Shown here: in pieces, positions 1 through 13,535 of the stretch
Position numbering within the stretch: position 1 is the first letter of the stretch
Layout of the letters: each line of letters begins with the position of its first letter
From: Margaritispora aquatica
Lineage: Eukaryota; Ascomycota; Leotiomycetes; Helotiales; Discinellaceae
Length of the DNA: 64,000 nucleotides
Assembly (NCBI GenBank): GCA_007644065.1
Contig: VJWN01000002.1
Coordinates: 2,319,831 to 2,383,830 of the forward strand
Reading direction: 5' to 3'
The notes under the pieces: model-generated
What the model was told of the DNA's origin: nothing
The model's input: only the letters and a program-made list of their open reading frames with translations
The model's database searches: none
Position numbers and translations under genes: made by a program

Positions 1-61
1 GAAGACAGAGCAGGGCCCTCTTCTACCAAGTCCTGTTACTACTCCCACCACGAAATCTCCA

Positions 62-1533
62 ATGACGCCCAGCAAGAGTACGTATTCCACCGCTCTGTGC
101 GACTCTCCCGGCTTGGAAAATAAATACTGATTGCGATTGGCATGAGTAGGAGAGGCTGCACACGAGTGTGTCTCGGAAGAGGCACTGGTGCACTTGAAGT
201 CGTACAAATATTCTAGTGTCGACAAATCCTTCATTTCGAATTATATTCTCAAGCACTATGTATGTTCGGAAGAATCGCAGATAGGGAGAATCCTTTGCTA
301 AGAATATATACAGTGGAATGCCTTCGTTGAGCTTCTACCGTTATGGCTGGCGCCCAACATGGTTACTTTGTTGGGGTTTTTCTTCATCCTGTCAAATGTG
401 ATATGTTTGGTGATATTTATGCCAGATCTCGTAGGACCTGTAAGCTATGACGAAATTGCAACTGCCAATTGAAGATCTTGCAGACTGACGTCAACTGTTA
501 GGGACCCTCATGGCTTTATTACTCGTTTGCATTTGGATTGTGGATGTACTCGACGATGGATAATGTGGATGGCAAACAAGCAAGGAGGACTGGAACATCC
601 AGTGGACTTGGAGAACTGTTCGACCATGGAATCGACTCACTGAACTGCACTCTTGCCAGTTTGTGCGAGACTGCAGCTATGGGTTTGGGCACATCGAAGG
701 CAGGTGTCTTCACAGCATTGATTCCGTGTCTGCCCATGTTCTTCTCTACTTGGGAGACATATCATACCCACACCTTATATTTAGGAGTTTTCAATGGACC
801 CACGGAGGGCCTGATTTTGGCCTGTTTGTTGATGATTGCTTCTGGATACTATGGACCTGAGATCTGGACGCACAAAATCACGGACTTGGTTGGACACCAT
901 TACTTTTTCGGATATCACGAGTGGTTCGGAACCTACTCTGTGCGCGATCTCTGGGTCCCTATTCTTCTTGTCTCGCTGTTTGGCGCCCATGTTCCGTTTT
1001 GTGTTATAAATGTGGTGAAAGCAAGGAGAGCTGCAAAGCTTCCAGTATGGCCGGTCTTCTTGGAATGGACGCCAATGGCAGTATTCACTTTCTCGACTGG
1101 AGCCTGGTTATACTCACCATACTCATCTCTGATGCCAGACAACCACCTCGTCCTCTTCTGTCTCACAATGTCTTTTGTCTTTGGCAGGATGACCACCAAA
1201 ATCATCCTGGCCCATCTCACTCGCCAGCCATTCCCCTACTGGACCGTCATGCTTACCCCTCTGGTTGGAGGAGCAGTTCTCGGCAATCTACCCCGTGTGG
1301 GCCTTCCTCAGATCAGTGCGGCAGCTGAGCTTTGGTATCTTCGAGCATACCTTGTCTTCGCCTTGGTGGTGTACTTCAGATGGGCATTGTTGGTCATCAA
1401 CAGCATTTGCTCATACCTCGGCATCAACTGCCTTACCATTCCAGTGCAAAAGCTCCAGGCCAACCAAGAGAAAAGACAAGCACCAAGTGGAACCTCTAGG
1501 AGTCCTAGCATCAGCGGAAAGAGGGCTGACTGA
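62..1533 (+). CDS. CPT1: CDP-alcohol phosphotransferase (choline/ethanolaminephosphotransferase)
   Basis: Predicted to perform the last Kennedy-pathway step, transferring phosphocholine or phosphoethanolamine from its CDP form to diacylglycerol in ER or Golgi membranes. The family signature D-G-x2-A-R-x8-G-x3-D-x3-D is complete at about 560-630 (DNVDGKQARR, then GLGELFDHGID). Several hydrophobic segments follow, as expected for a polytopic enzyme. Four exons are proposed: 62-77, 150-259, 314-439 and 502-1533, giving about 427 residues, close to the fungal family norm. The first exon is only 16 nt and is inferred from phase and from the match of the joined N-terminus to the family (SYKYSSVDKSFIS follows). 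Choline versus ethanolamine preference cannot be read from sequence. The family call is firm; the exact start is less so. Confidence 0.88.
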
Positions 1534-3132
1534 AATACTGGGTCTTTCCGGCCGGAAGACGGCATTAAAAATTGGGATATCATGATGATTATGATCTAGT
1601 GGGCAGAATGGACATGGGATTTCCATTTCAGTGCTCCGTGCATGTAGCATTAATAGATGGGTAGGGGAAAATAAGCGGAAAGGACAAGCAAGCAGCATAG
1701 GAAAGGCGTTTGCAGATGCATCATGACATAGATCAACTCTATGCATTATTTGGTAGCGATGTATATAATATTTACATATCATGCTCTTTGGAACTACCGA
1801 CTAGGCAATGATTCTTGGTTGCTGACCTGGACCTAATCTACGAAGCATACTGAGTTCTCATGATCTTCTTGGCCCATTTCTAGTCTGTACCGTGGGTTCT
1901 AACAAAACTACTTCACTTCAGTGGCCACTCACTTTGCAATGACTGTGCTAAATGTACATTTTCGACTGGTACATTGACTTCTACAAAAGCTCGATATCCT
2001 ATCACAACCCTACTCATTTCCTACAGCCGTTACATGGAATCTAGCATCCAGCTGCGATCCACCTTTTTCTATTAGGAAAAGAATATAAACCTACAAACTG
2101 CCAAGCTGCCAATGTGTGCCGAACCCGAACAAGACGTCGCCACAAAAACTACAAAAACAAGCATCGTCTAGACCGCAGCTCGAAGCCTTGAGGAGCCACT
2201 GCCATCCAGCCCAGCAAACAATTCCAAGAATCCAAGATGTGGCTTTACCGAATCGCAGTGATGCTGAGAACGACATGTGGGGTTTCCCCGAAGTTGAGCC
2301 ACAGATCAGCGCGCCTTGCTGCAAGCAGGAACTGTTGCAAACGTCATTTTTCCTGGTCTCAGTGTTATTTTTATCTGTCTGAGGTGCCCTAAGGCTGATA
2401 TGGGCCGACCATACAGGGATTGAATGGGAACGCATTCGGATATCGGGACTAGTTGGCAAAGAGACTTCGGGGACGGAGGCTTGTGTACCCAGGACCTAAC
2501 GGCTTGTTCTTTGCTACAGCAGAGACGCGGTCTGTCATGGCTGACGAGGATGTTTTTCTGAGGCAGAAAGACTGATATGGACCAATCTTGGTTCTTATGA
2601 GAACGACAACCCCGAATACTTGCAACTTTCAGATGCTGAATCGGATTCTTCTTTTCCTTTGCCCCCACACAGCCTCCTTTCGACAGCTGCACCAAGGACG
2701 ATAACGACGATAACGACAAGTTTTGGAAACGAGTTGGCCAGTATCAGGATCAGATAGAGAGGGGGCATTACGAAGCACCAAGTTGGAGGACGAATTAGTT
2801 GTGGCTTTGGTCCTCGAGGTTGATTCAACACAGTTGTCTTCTATCTCAAAACACTTTGCAAGTCCTATCAAAGGCTCAATACTCGGAAGACTTGTACGAG
2901 ATTACTTACTATTACCGAGTTCTTCACTACTCTTTTCCCTACTTCTGTCCCCAAAAAGACCAGAACTCGAAAAGGGATCCGAGGATACCGGCACCCGAAT
3001 ACGCCTCTCCCGATTACTCGCACATCGCTAGTGCTGCAAAAGCTGGGATTTGACGCGCCAAGCATTGCAACATCGTTTGCAGGTTTTGGAGGGGTTGATT
3101 CGGACGAGTGCGGGGATAAGTAATCCGCCAAG
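1534..3132. other. Intergenic region, no convincing gene
   Basis: About 1.6 kb separating the phosphotransferase from the IQ-motif gene. Short open frames on both strands lack family motifs and conflict with each other. The right-hand part is the likely promoter and 5' UTR of the gene at 3133. Nothing else is recognised. Confidence 0.6.
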
Positions 3133-5047
3133 ATGACGCTCTCCCCCACCGATCCGAGTTCGTCGAGAAAGAACAACATCAATCCACAAATTGAACGCAC
3201 CACCAACCACGTTGGAAGTCCGAGGCTAGCAGCTTCCGTCGCATCGCACAGTATATCGAAGCACAAGCGAGACTCCAAGATTTCGGTCTCCACAAGCAAT
3301 TCCGTTAGAAGTCACCAGGAATACTTGGATAGTTTGGAGGTACCGACGCGAGAGATGGTCCAGCGAATTGGAGAGGTGCAGGAGCAGAAGGAATTGGAGG
3401 TTATCAAGAAGAGATTGGATACGCAGCCGCATGAAGATGTGATGAATGAGGCCGAGAGGCAAAAGGCTGCTGAGTTGATACAGAGAAATTATAGAGGGCA
3501 TAGGGAGCGGCGCATGCTCAATGGTATGAGTCTGGATCCAAGTACGCGTTGGGTAGAGGCAGTTAAGGAAGCTCGCTATAGGCATATTACCGAGCCTCGA
3601 TCTCGGAATTCAACGGACTTAGTAAGAGCGAGTATAGATGGCACCCCAGCACGCCCTGCTCTGATCAATACTGCGCGACAAAATTGGAAGAAAATCGGTC
3701 TTATTGCTAGAAGGGCTGGAGCAGACGAGGACTCTGATGATTCTGGTAGTGATGGGGAAGCTGAAGATGCCAAAGAACGCGAGGAGAAGCTAAAACGAAA
3801 ACATGAAGCAAAGCTGGAACGACAGAAAGCAGCTAAGATAATGGACTTGCAGTACTTTTTGGAAATGGTCGACCTGAAGCATAGGTATGGTTCAAATTTA
3901 CGGGTTTATCATGAGGAGTGGAAGAAATCAGATACCCACGAAAACTTCTTCTACTGGCTTGACTATGGCGAAGGAAGGTTTGTGGAGTGTGGAGGATGTC
4001 CCCGTGAACGACTAGATCGAGAATGTGTACGATATCTGTCGAAGGAAGAGAGACTGGACTACCTGGTCAAGATTGATAAGGAGGGTAGGCTGGTATGGGC
4101 AAAGAACGGCATGCGTATCGACACTACTGAGGAATTTAAAGACAGTATGGTTGGGATTGTGCCAGCTACGGATGATGCTCCTGCTTTCCGCCACGCTAGT
4201 AAAGAAGCAGCACCAAGTCATCATGATGACCATCACAGCCGCAGTTCGACTAGCTCAAATGACTCCGAAGGAGACCGAGCAAACAAATATACAAATCCAG
4301 AGCTGGACAACTCGAAAGGTGTGAAGAAAGTCAAGCATGTCTCAGCAGCTACCATCTTCAACAAATTGCTTCGAGGCTCTGTCAAGAAGAATACTTGGAT
4401 CTTTGTCGCCGATACTAGCTTTCGGTTGTATGTTGGGATCAAACAATCTGGTGCTTTTCAACACTCTTCGTTTTTGCATGGGTCTCGGATTTCTGCCGCT
4501 GGATTGATCAAGATCAAAAATGGTCGACTCTCCAAATTGTCCCCCTTATCTGGCCATTATCGACCACCAGGTATGCTCCACATGTACCTGTTACATATCC
4601 GTTGCTAACTTAAGCACAGTATCCAATTTCCGAGCATTCATTCACAATTTGAAAGAAAATGGAGTAGATATGAGCCACGTCTCAATATCTAGGTCCTATG
4701 CGGTGCTCGTTGGTCTGGAAGCCTATGTAAAGACGAGGAGGAGAGGCAAGAAATTCCTCCAGAAGCTCACACATCATCGAGATAAGATCTTGCAACCAGA
4801 AGAAGTAGCTCAGCATGATGAAGAGTTGCGAGACAAGAGTCAAAGTGCAGAGAAAGAACGGCAATATCTAGAGAGGAAAGCAAAAGAAGAGCAGGAGATG
4901 AAAGGTAATATGCCTCTGATGGAGAAACTACATATTAGCCACTCAGTCGTCGGCCATCCAAAGGAGAAGCAGAAGGATCCTGATGTCAAAGCTGCTGGAA
5001 CTGGACCCGAGAATGCAATTGCTCCTGAAGGCACTGGAGAGAGGTAA
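3133..5047 (+). CDS. IQ-motif (calmodulin-binding) protein, conserved in filamentous fungi
   Basis: Two exons, 3133-4570 and 4620-5047, encode about 621 residues; the GTATGC...CACAG intron joins the frames exactly. Near residues 110-130 there is an IQ-like segment, AAELIQRNYRGHRERRMLNG, the type of basic helix that binds calmodulin or EF-hand light chains. The rest is largely charged and helical: an acidic stretch (ADEDSDDSGSDGEAEDAKE), a basic coiled-coil-like stretch, a central globular part around FFYWLDYGEGRFVECGGCPRERL, a second conserved block rich in aromatic residues around the splice site, and a lysine/glutamate-rich tail. I know of similar fungal proteins annotated only by the IQ motif. 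No enzymatic signature is seen, and the molecular role is unknown. Confidence 0.8.
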
Positions 5048-5702
5048 CGAATAATGATCACGAAGCATGTAACGAAATGATACCCATAGTTTCGGTAGAG
5101 TAAGGTTGGTTGTACTTAACGCGGAGATAAAATGGTACTTGCGGTTAGCTGCATGAAGTAGTCCATAGAAATTTTAGAGATAGATTATGACGCTGCTGAA
5201 CAAAGACTTCCTGTTTGGCATGACTTCATATACCTTGTGAAAGAATTGAACAATCGTATTGTATGGATTGTGTTAAGTTTTATTAACACATTGGTTAAGA
5301 TGTGATACTTTTGCTCTCGAAAGGAGATCTAGGAGTTAAAATAATTGTCACGAGTGAGGAGGGGCAGTCAATCTTGTGGACCATAACAAAAAGATCCGGA
5401 ATACTTTCTTAAATTAACAACAACTCTGGAACATAAATGATACATTGTTCAGATAGAAATCAATTGAAAGTGCATGACTCAATTGCAAACGGTTAGGGTC
5501 CTAATAATCAAAACTTTCATGCTCCCACTCCCTCCCCAGTGACCCTGCTACGCTGCGGTTGCGGTTGTGTCTTCCCAGTTAGTAGTTGCCGAGCACCACA
5601 ATCCATTCAATACAGCACGAAGCACAATCACGATCTCTACCCCCAAACGCGTCGCTGAATAAACCTGCAATCGCCGCAGAACCATGAGCCGCGAGCGTCT
5701 CA
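5048..5702. other. Intergenic, promoter of the SAS4-like gene
   Basis: AT-rich left part (3' UTR side) and a more GC-rich right part just before the start codon at 5703. No gene or repeat is recognised. Confidence 0.5.
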
Positions 5703-7393
5703 ATGGCGTCCCCTTTTACCCGGTCATCTCGACGCAGTGAGGGCCTCACGACGAGATCGAGCACGAGAAACAATATCGCGACCGCGGTAGGCAGCAACAC
5801 CGAACACAGCGGGCACCACCACAACAACAATAGCAGCAACAGCATTTCGCCGCCACAGCACCAGCAACCGAACATTGGACGTAAAAAACGGCACACGGAA
5901 GAGGAGATTGATCAGGAGGAGCAGAATGTGAGGAAGAAGCCGCGGATTGAGGTTGCGATTACGTCGAGGCCGAAGCATCTTTCCAAAACACGATCGGTCG
6001 TGAATCTCAAGGCCAGCCAAAACATTCCCATGGTGGAATTGGTTGCTGTACCACCTCCTCTTTCGCCACCCTCACCACCACGACCACAATTAATGCCCAC
6101 GCCGCCGGGCAAAAAGGTGGAATTCGTCAAGAAGGCAGACACGCCGAGTCCAAGTAAGAAAGCTGCAAATCACCATGAGAAAGTTGTCAATGGGATCAAG
6201 CATGAGCTGGATCGTCTACAGCCCGATGCAGCAGATCTTAAGAAAAAGGATGAAAAGCGCAAGTTGAGGTCTCAGGAAGACCAGTGGTTTAAAAGTGAAT
6301 TATCTGCATATCTGCCAGAGTACGATTCAATAATTGGGAACGTTCCCAAGGAAGAGCGTAAGTTTTCTACCCAGGGGACATTTTCTTTTTTGGATGCATG
6401 CTAATCCTATCTGCAGATGTTCTTGAGCTCGATACACCGATTATTGTCATTGATACGTCCAAACCGCATGTAAAGCAACCGTCACAACTACGGAAATCCA
6501 ATGGAGTTGTCCATGAATACCCTTTAAAAGAGTTTCCAGATACCCTGTTTACGACGCTGCATGATGCGCAGCGGGTAGACTTTTCGTTTATGGACAAGAA
6601 TTTCAAGGAGGAAGGTGGAGTTGATCCATTGTCGGATGAGTATTTTGAGGTTATACATCGGAAACCTGAACGACTAGAGAAGACTATACGCAATACTGAC
6701 AAGAGTCGTGCTCAGCATGAAAAAGATCAGGTTATGCGGCTGTTGGAAGGCTTGCAGGGACATGATTGGTTGAAACTGATGGGTGTTAGCGGCATTACAG
6801 AGAGCAAGAAAAAAGAGTATGAGCCTGCACGCGACCACTTCATTAGAGGCTGTAATGGATTGATAGAAAAATTCAGGTGGTGGAGGGAGGAGGAGAAGCG
6901 GCGGAAGCTAGAAAAGGAAGCTGCTTTGGCTGAAGCTGAGGAGGAGGAAGAGGAAGAAGTCGAGCAAGAAGAAGTGGTGGATGATGATGCTGAGGAGGTA
7001 GAAGAAGAAGTTGACGATAATGCTAGCGATGGCGATCCACCAGATTACAGCGACATTGATGCTTCAGCTGCTCGACAATTACACGAAGAAGCAATAGCAC
7101 GTTCGGCCCCATACTCCAAAAGCGGCAAGAGACCAAGGGTAGAAGCTATCCCTGAGCTTGAAAAGGACTTTATTTCTTTCTTTAAAAAACCACACCTTCG
7201 AGACGCGGCTCTTGGAAAGCATAACCGGCGCAGTGGCAGGAGTGTCAAGGCATGGGGTTGTGATCTGCCTGAAGTAATAGAGGCCGATTTTGACCTGCCG
7301 TCGCTACTGGATGAGTGCAACGATCAGGACTACATGAAAATGCATGCCCGGAGAAAGAGGAGAGATAGGCGCGTTAGTAAGGCTTCAACTTAA
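5703..7393 (+). CDS. SAS4: SAS4-domain protein, probable subunit of a SAS-type histone acetyltransferase complex
   Basis: Two exons, 5703-6357 and 6417-7393, encode about 543 residues. The N-terminal 130 residues are low-complexity (Ser, Asn, Pro). The middle contains a conserved block starting LELDTPIIVIDTSK and continuing to a helical segment with QGHDWLKLMGVSGIT and a lysine-rich end (FRWWREEEKRRKLEKE). This matches my memory of the fungal 'Something about silencing 4' family. It is followed by a long acidic run (about 6940-7030) and a basic C-terminus. In yeast, Sas4 links the MYST acetyltransferase Sas2 to Sas5 for H4K16 acetylation; that role here is inferred. No catalytic motif is expected. 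The assignment rests on one domain and is fairly likely. Confidence 0.7.
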
Positions 7394-8712
7394 TCTGGTT
7401 GTGAGTGGTGTGGTGTGGTTAGCGAGATCGAATTTGAAAGTGCTTCATTCGGTCTGTAAAGGATTATTGGTAAGGAATGGTGTATAATTGGGAGGTATGG
7501 ATTAGGTAGCTTTGGCGTTGCTTAGTATAAAGTGGTTGGTGTGTATGTTGGGTTTGGATTGTACTGTAGAACATCTAGGTAGACAACCGCTTGTCAAATG
7601 AGAAGTTGGCAGTCGAGTTTGTCAAAAAGAAATCGATTCTTCTTCGATTATTAGCTTATTGTTTCTTGTGAATATGTCCAATCAAACTACACAACCATAG
7701 ATGACAATACCCAAATCGCGAGGCTGGTTGAATATGTGTTCGTCAAATCCATAACCCACATGGTGTAGAAGTATCCAAACAGTAGTTACTTATCCAAGAG
7801 CTTTTGCGAGGACTGCCTATGAATATGCACTCTTCTAATACATAGTATCAACTTAGTCGGATTTAAGGCCGGCCAAATTGGTTTTCGTTAAAGCCTATTG
7901 ATGGACAAAGTATCTAATTGCCGTGATTATGAGGAAGAAACTTCCTTTAGATCTGTTGTTTGTATACTTTTTCAATGTGACGATATTGAAGCACATTTTG
8001 AGATGTCGTTCTCTATCAAAGTATCAATACTATGGTACGTAAGGGTTGGAGCAATAGAGTTGATACCACGTGACCATGTAGGGTCGTCCACGTCAGATGC
8101 GTGACTGCCATCGTCCTTTCACAATTTTTGGGGATTATTTACAGCGAGCTCGTGTCGGGATTCTCTAGAGTCTTCCATTGTCGTGATCAAGTCTAGTGAG
8201 ATACATATAATTCAAGTTCCAGGAGCTGAGCCACGAATTCAATTTTAGAAGTGGTGAATGCGGTTCCTTCTTGCGTAGTGATTGAGGAGGTCCTGACAGC
8301 CTTGGGAATTGCATCACAACAATTTCACCCCTACCACCAACTTTGCTCCTGCGCAAACACATTTACAACTACCAAATACGTTCTAACAACTCCATCAAAC
8401 CTCGAAAATCACATATTATCACTCGCCTTCGCTCCTAACATTATCGCACGCCCGCACACGCAACAACTGTCCTTCACGCCTCCCCACGCCTCTTCGAACT
8501 GTAACGCGCTCCAGAGCTGAAGTATACCTTAGCGTTCAGCGACTCGAGCTTCGACAACACTATATCGCGCACAATAGAGGAAGGCGGAGACTGAGCAGAG
8601 GGCTCTTAGGGGCGGATGATAGCTTCGGAGGAGGTGCAGCGACGCGCCAGGCTCGTCGGGTCTCGAGGCATCCTCCTTCGCCCACGGGTCCATCCCTCGA
8701 TCCCCGCAGACC
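7394..8712. other. Intergenic, promoter and 5' UTR of TAF2
   Basis: 1.3 kb without a supportable gene. The stretch about 8330-8700 is C-rich and then purine-rich, as is common in fungal 5' UTRs, and leads directly to the TAF2 start. Short frames here have no family signature. Confidence 0.5.
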
Positions 8713-11700
8713 ATGCCAGGACTTCTTACAGCAATGGACGTAGAAATTGATATCGAGAAGAGTAAGGAGCCAGAGTATGACTTTCGAGTCTCACATCAAG
8801 AGGTGAAGCTGGAGGTGGACTTCGCAACGCAGAGCATCAAGGGCTGGACACAGCTTACGATCTTGCCTTTGAAGCGCGACCTCCAGGAAATCAGAATCGA
8901 TGCGCGGCAGTGTTACATAGGCGATCATGATGTACAGGTCAACAGGAAGAATGCGGACTTCGAGTACGAGGACCCGATGTTGCTCATGGACGTACCGGAT
9001 GCCTGGCTTTGGACTGCTCATCAACACGACCAGATGAAAGCTAGACTGGAGCCATTGACCAAGGACCCCCGAGGACAGGGCGCTCTAATCATTACAATTC
9101 CTAAGAGTGTGAGGATAGAAGAGGCCAATCCCTCGTCTGCGATAGCAGTTGTGGATGTCACTGCTGCGAGAGGAGCTTCTGTGGCTCTTGATGGAACAGT
9201 TTCTACGCCTGTCACGAACGGTCCTATAATCAAGGCACAGAAAGACCAAGGGCCAAAATTCCAGCATCTGAGAGTGGGTATATCCTTTACAGTCAAGAGA
9301 TTCAGGGAGGGATTGCATTTCGTAGGATTAGAAGAGGGTGATACTCGGTTTCCACACGTGTATACAAAACACTCTATGGATGCTGGGACTGCCTCGTGTA
9401 TATTCCCATGCGTTGATGATCCAAATATGAGGTGTACTTGGGAGTTTTCTATCAAATGCTCGCGGACGCTGGGAGATGCATTACATCGGCAACCCGTTCA
9501 TCGAGATCACAGGACTCTTCAGCATCTTCTCCAGAAAAAAGGTCTCGCCAATGGCTTTGTTATCCCGCCGCACGAGGAGTATGAAATACCTTTGAGCGAT
9601 GAAGAAAAGCTTTTGGAGATGGCCATCATTTGCTCGGGAACCCTGGCAACGGAGACCATCGATTCCGAAGACAGCACCAAGAAGGTCGCTACCTTCGTTG
9701 TTGATGTTTCCATGGCAGCGCAGCATATTGGAATCGCCATTGGCCCGTTTGAGCAAGTTGATCTTTCGGATTTCCGCGAAACAGAGGATGATGAGAAGCT
9801 TGGTCAAGCACAGGTCATTCCAGTCTTGGGATATTGTCTCCCTGGTCGAGCCAACGAAGTTCGGCATGCGTGCAGTCCTCTGCCACAAGCTTTAGATCAC
9901 TTGATGCTTCAATACGCCATTCCTTTCCCATCGTCCGAGTGTCGATTTGTATTCGTTGACGACCAAATACGAGATGCAGAGCATACGTTGTCACTCTCGA
10001 TTTGCAGTAACAGACTGCTCTATAGCCCGGATCTGGTCGATCCTGAAGTTGAAACGACTCGCACTCTGATACATGCCATAACTACTCAATGGATGGGAGT
10101 ACTTGTTGTGCCCCAAAAGAAATGTGATAGATGGATAACGATCGGCCTTTCTCACTGGATGGCTGACCTGTACATGAAGAATCTTTGTGGTCACAATGAC
10201 TACTACTTTCGACAGAAGGTGCTAAGTGACAAGCTAGTCAAGCTCGATATTTCCAGGCCAAATCTGCAGCATCTAGGAGAAAGCCTACAAGCGGGAGAAG
10301 CTCAGTATGAGTTTATGAAGCTAAAAGCTCCTTTGGTAATGTTCATTCTTGACAAACGATGTGTTAAAGCATCTGGATCACATGGTCTTGCGTTTGTTTT
10401 GGGCAAGATCATAAGCGTGGCAAATAGTAGCGCTCTATCTGACAGTCTCGTATCCTCGGAGAGCTTTCGAAAGCAGATCGAGAGACACGTTCGTTATCGC
10501 CAGTTACAACCTTTCTGGGCGCAGTGGGTAGATGGTGCTGGATGTCCGAAGCTCAACATTAGCCAAAAGTTCAATAAGAAAAGATTATGTGTTGAAGTCA
10601 CCATTACGCAAAGATCCGAACTTATCGGCGTTCTAGAGCCACACAAAGCTAAACCCTTGGACAAGCAGTCATTTCAACGTGAATTTCAAGAGGATGCCAA
10701 TGGGATCTGGACACCAGGTGTACAGCAATTCTTCACTGGTCCAATGACTATCAGAATCCATGAAGCTGATGGTACTCCTTACGAACACATCGTCGAGATC
10801 AAGGACGGCAACACCAAAATTGACATTCCATACAACACTAAATACAAGCGCCTGAAGCGAAAGAACCTCCAAAAGCAACGGCAGCTAGCTGGTGGACAGT
10901 CTGGAGAGGGCAGTGACGAAGCTCTATATTACTGCTTGGGTGACGTTTTGCAGTCAGAGGAGGATATCAAAAATTGGGGGCTTGTCACTTGGGACGAAAA
11001 AGTGGAAAGTCTCATGGAACAGGAGTCCTACGAATGGATTCGTCTCGATGCCGATTTTGAATGGTTGTGCGAAAAGGTTTTCGTCAACATGCCATCTTAC
11101 ATGTATGTCTCGCAACTTCAGCAAGATAGAGATGTGGTGGCCCAGCAGGAAGCTGTTCTCCATCTCGGAAGCGTCTCTTCTCACCCACTCCCTTCTACCT
11201 TCCTGCTCCGAACGGTCATGGACCAACGCTACTTTCACGGGATTCGTCAGCTGGCTGCCGAAGGTCTTGTTACTCACGGCACGCCTGTCTCATATAATGC
11301 GGGTCTAAGGCATCTTGAAAAGTCATACCAGGCGCTTTTCTGCTATCCCAATACAAATATGCCCAGGCCAAACGACTTTAATGACAGGAGAGGTTACAAA
11401 CTTGAATCGGCTATGATTAAAGCATTTGCTCAGATGCGTGGCAATGATGGCAGATGTCCGAAAGTGGCTCGAGCATGGCTTCTTGATATTTTGAGGTTCA
11501 ACGATAATACTAATAATGAATTCTCGGATCAATTCAAAATTGCAAACTTACTCTCTGCTCTTACCGAGTCCATCATTGAAAGAGTTGACGCCAATATGAT
11601 GGTGGAGGAAAGAGACGATGAATCGGATTGGGAATATGATCAATTCAAGCGCAGCGTTATCGATGAACTGGACCGATATCTTCGAATGGATGAGTGGATA

Positions 11701-13535
11701 AACTCTTACCAGAACATATACACTGTCACAGTCTTGGATTGCAAACAGCGTCTGATGAAAGCAAAGGTCATCCCGCAAGATGCAGTCGAATTTGCACGAT
11801 ACCTGCATGATGGGACATCGGACTTTGTACGTATCAAGGCTTTCGAGGCTCTGATCGAGCTGGGGCTCATGAATGTCCCATCCGTGGTTGCACTTCTCTT
11901 GAATGTCATGAGCACTGATATGTCGCCTTTCATGAGAAGTCACTTGTTGGCAGTATTCTTTGTAGGCCTCGCCATCATTGCCTTCGGCGACGTCAAGATT
12001 TCTCAAGTACCAAAGCCTAAATCCTTGATGCCAGCACCTGCTGTGAATGGTGATGCTCTCATCGATGGCGATGTGGATATGTTGGATGTTGGGGCGAATG
12101 ACCTTGTGCCACTCTCAATTCCAGTCGCAGATGATGGACTGATAATCGAAGAGGACGTCAATCTTGATGGGCGTCAGCTTGATATCGCTCGAACTACAAC
12201 TATGGACGGTGCAATAGCTGCGTTAAAGGTGGATTTGGGTGCTAACCAGGAGCTCAAAGATTCAATCTGGAAGGCTATCAAGTCACCAGTAATTGCTATC
12301 CGTGAGCAAACGGACCTTCTGGACATCTGCGCTAAGGTTTACGACGAAAAGCATTCCTTTATTGTTAAGCTACCCAAGCCGAGGTTCTGGAAGGTGGAAA
12401 ACTTAGGCAAGGTCTGTTGTTTTCAAATTCTTGGTTATCATTCAACGCTAATGTATCTGTTTAGGGCGTTCTGCATTTCACCAAGAAGGACAAGTTCAGG
12501 ACCAAGTCATTGAGGCCTGTTCAGCCATTACCAGAACCGGAGAAGTTGGCCATCAAGCTCAATGCCAAGGAGGTGCTTCCTCCTCCACCTCCTCCACCCC
12601 CTCCGAAGATGAAGTTGGAAACTGCAACTCCAAAGCCGGATGTTACTCCAGCTATCAAATTGGTCACCGCCCCGAAACTTGCGACTCCAAAGCTTGCGAC
12701 TCCGAAGCTTCCAACTCCAAAGCCTGCGGTTCCCAAGCCTGCCACTGTATCTACGCCAACACCAAAAAGTGCTACATCATCTGGCAAGATTACTCTCAGC
12801 TTGAAGCCTCCTAAACGACCACTTCCACAAGAACGAGAACCCAGTGTTACGAGCAATGGTATCGCAATTCCAACAGTCGAACGACCTCGGAAGATGGTTA
12901 AACTCACTGTTCCTAAAGACAAGCTACGAGAAATCAACCGAAAGCCTCCTAATCCTACTATTCCTAAGCCAAAGATATTCTCTAATGCTTCACCTCGACC
13001 TTCCCCAGCTCCGAGACCAGTACCCGCTTTCAAGTCGTCTGCTTCACCAGCTCCTTCCACTATATCCGTCATCCCTCGTACGGGTTCCACACCCAGCACC
13101 CCTGGTGAAATGAAGCCGAAGTTTAAGATACGTAAACCATTACCTGATTCTGGCAAATCAGACAAACCAAGACCATCTGAACCTAGCAAATCTAGACCGC
13201 CTGAAACTAGCAAATCTGATAGACCAAGACAATCTCTGCCAGGCGCTCCAGTTAGACCAGACAAACCGAGACAGCCTCTTCCTGGTGCACCACCAAAGTC
13301 CGAGAAGCCTCGTCAGCCATTACCAGGTTCAGCACCACGCATACCATTACCTGCGTCACTGCCACAAAAGCCTTCGTCGCTTCCACCAAGACCTGGGTCA
13401 CTTCCACAGAAGCCTTCTGATCAAGGTCTGGTTAAGCAAGCTCCTCCAGCTCAGGCTAAACCAAGACTACTACTCAAATTGAAGGCTAATCCGAAGGTGA
13501 CACAGGTCAGAAAGGAGCCCCCCGCATCAGGCTGA
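8713..13535 (+). CDS. TAF2: TFIID subunit TAF2 (TBP-associated factor 2)
   Basis: Two exons, 8713-12411 and 12465-13535, encode about 1589 residues. The N-terminal part has the M1 aminopeptidase-like fold typical of TAF2 (YDFRVSHQEVKLEVDF; SIKGWTQLTILP; LHFVGLEEGDTRFPHVYTKH), without the HExxH zinc motif, as expected for this non-peptidase family. HEAT-like helices follow. The last 300 residues form a lysine/proline-rich tail with short imperfect repeats of the ATPKL and RQPLPGAP type, ending in basic residues. TAF2 contacts Initiator DNA and nucleates TFIID assembly with TAF8/TAF10. The first Met is used; a second in-frame Met seven codons later is possible. The single intron (GTCTGT...TTTAG) is phase 0 and restores the frame exactly. 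Confidence 0.95.
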
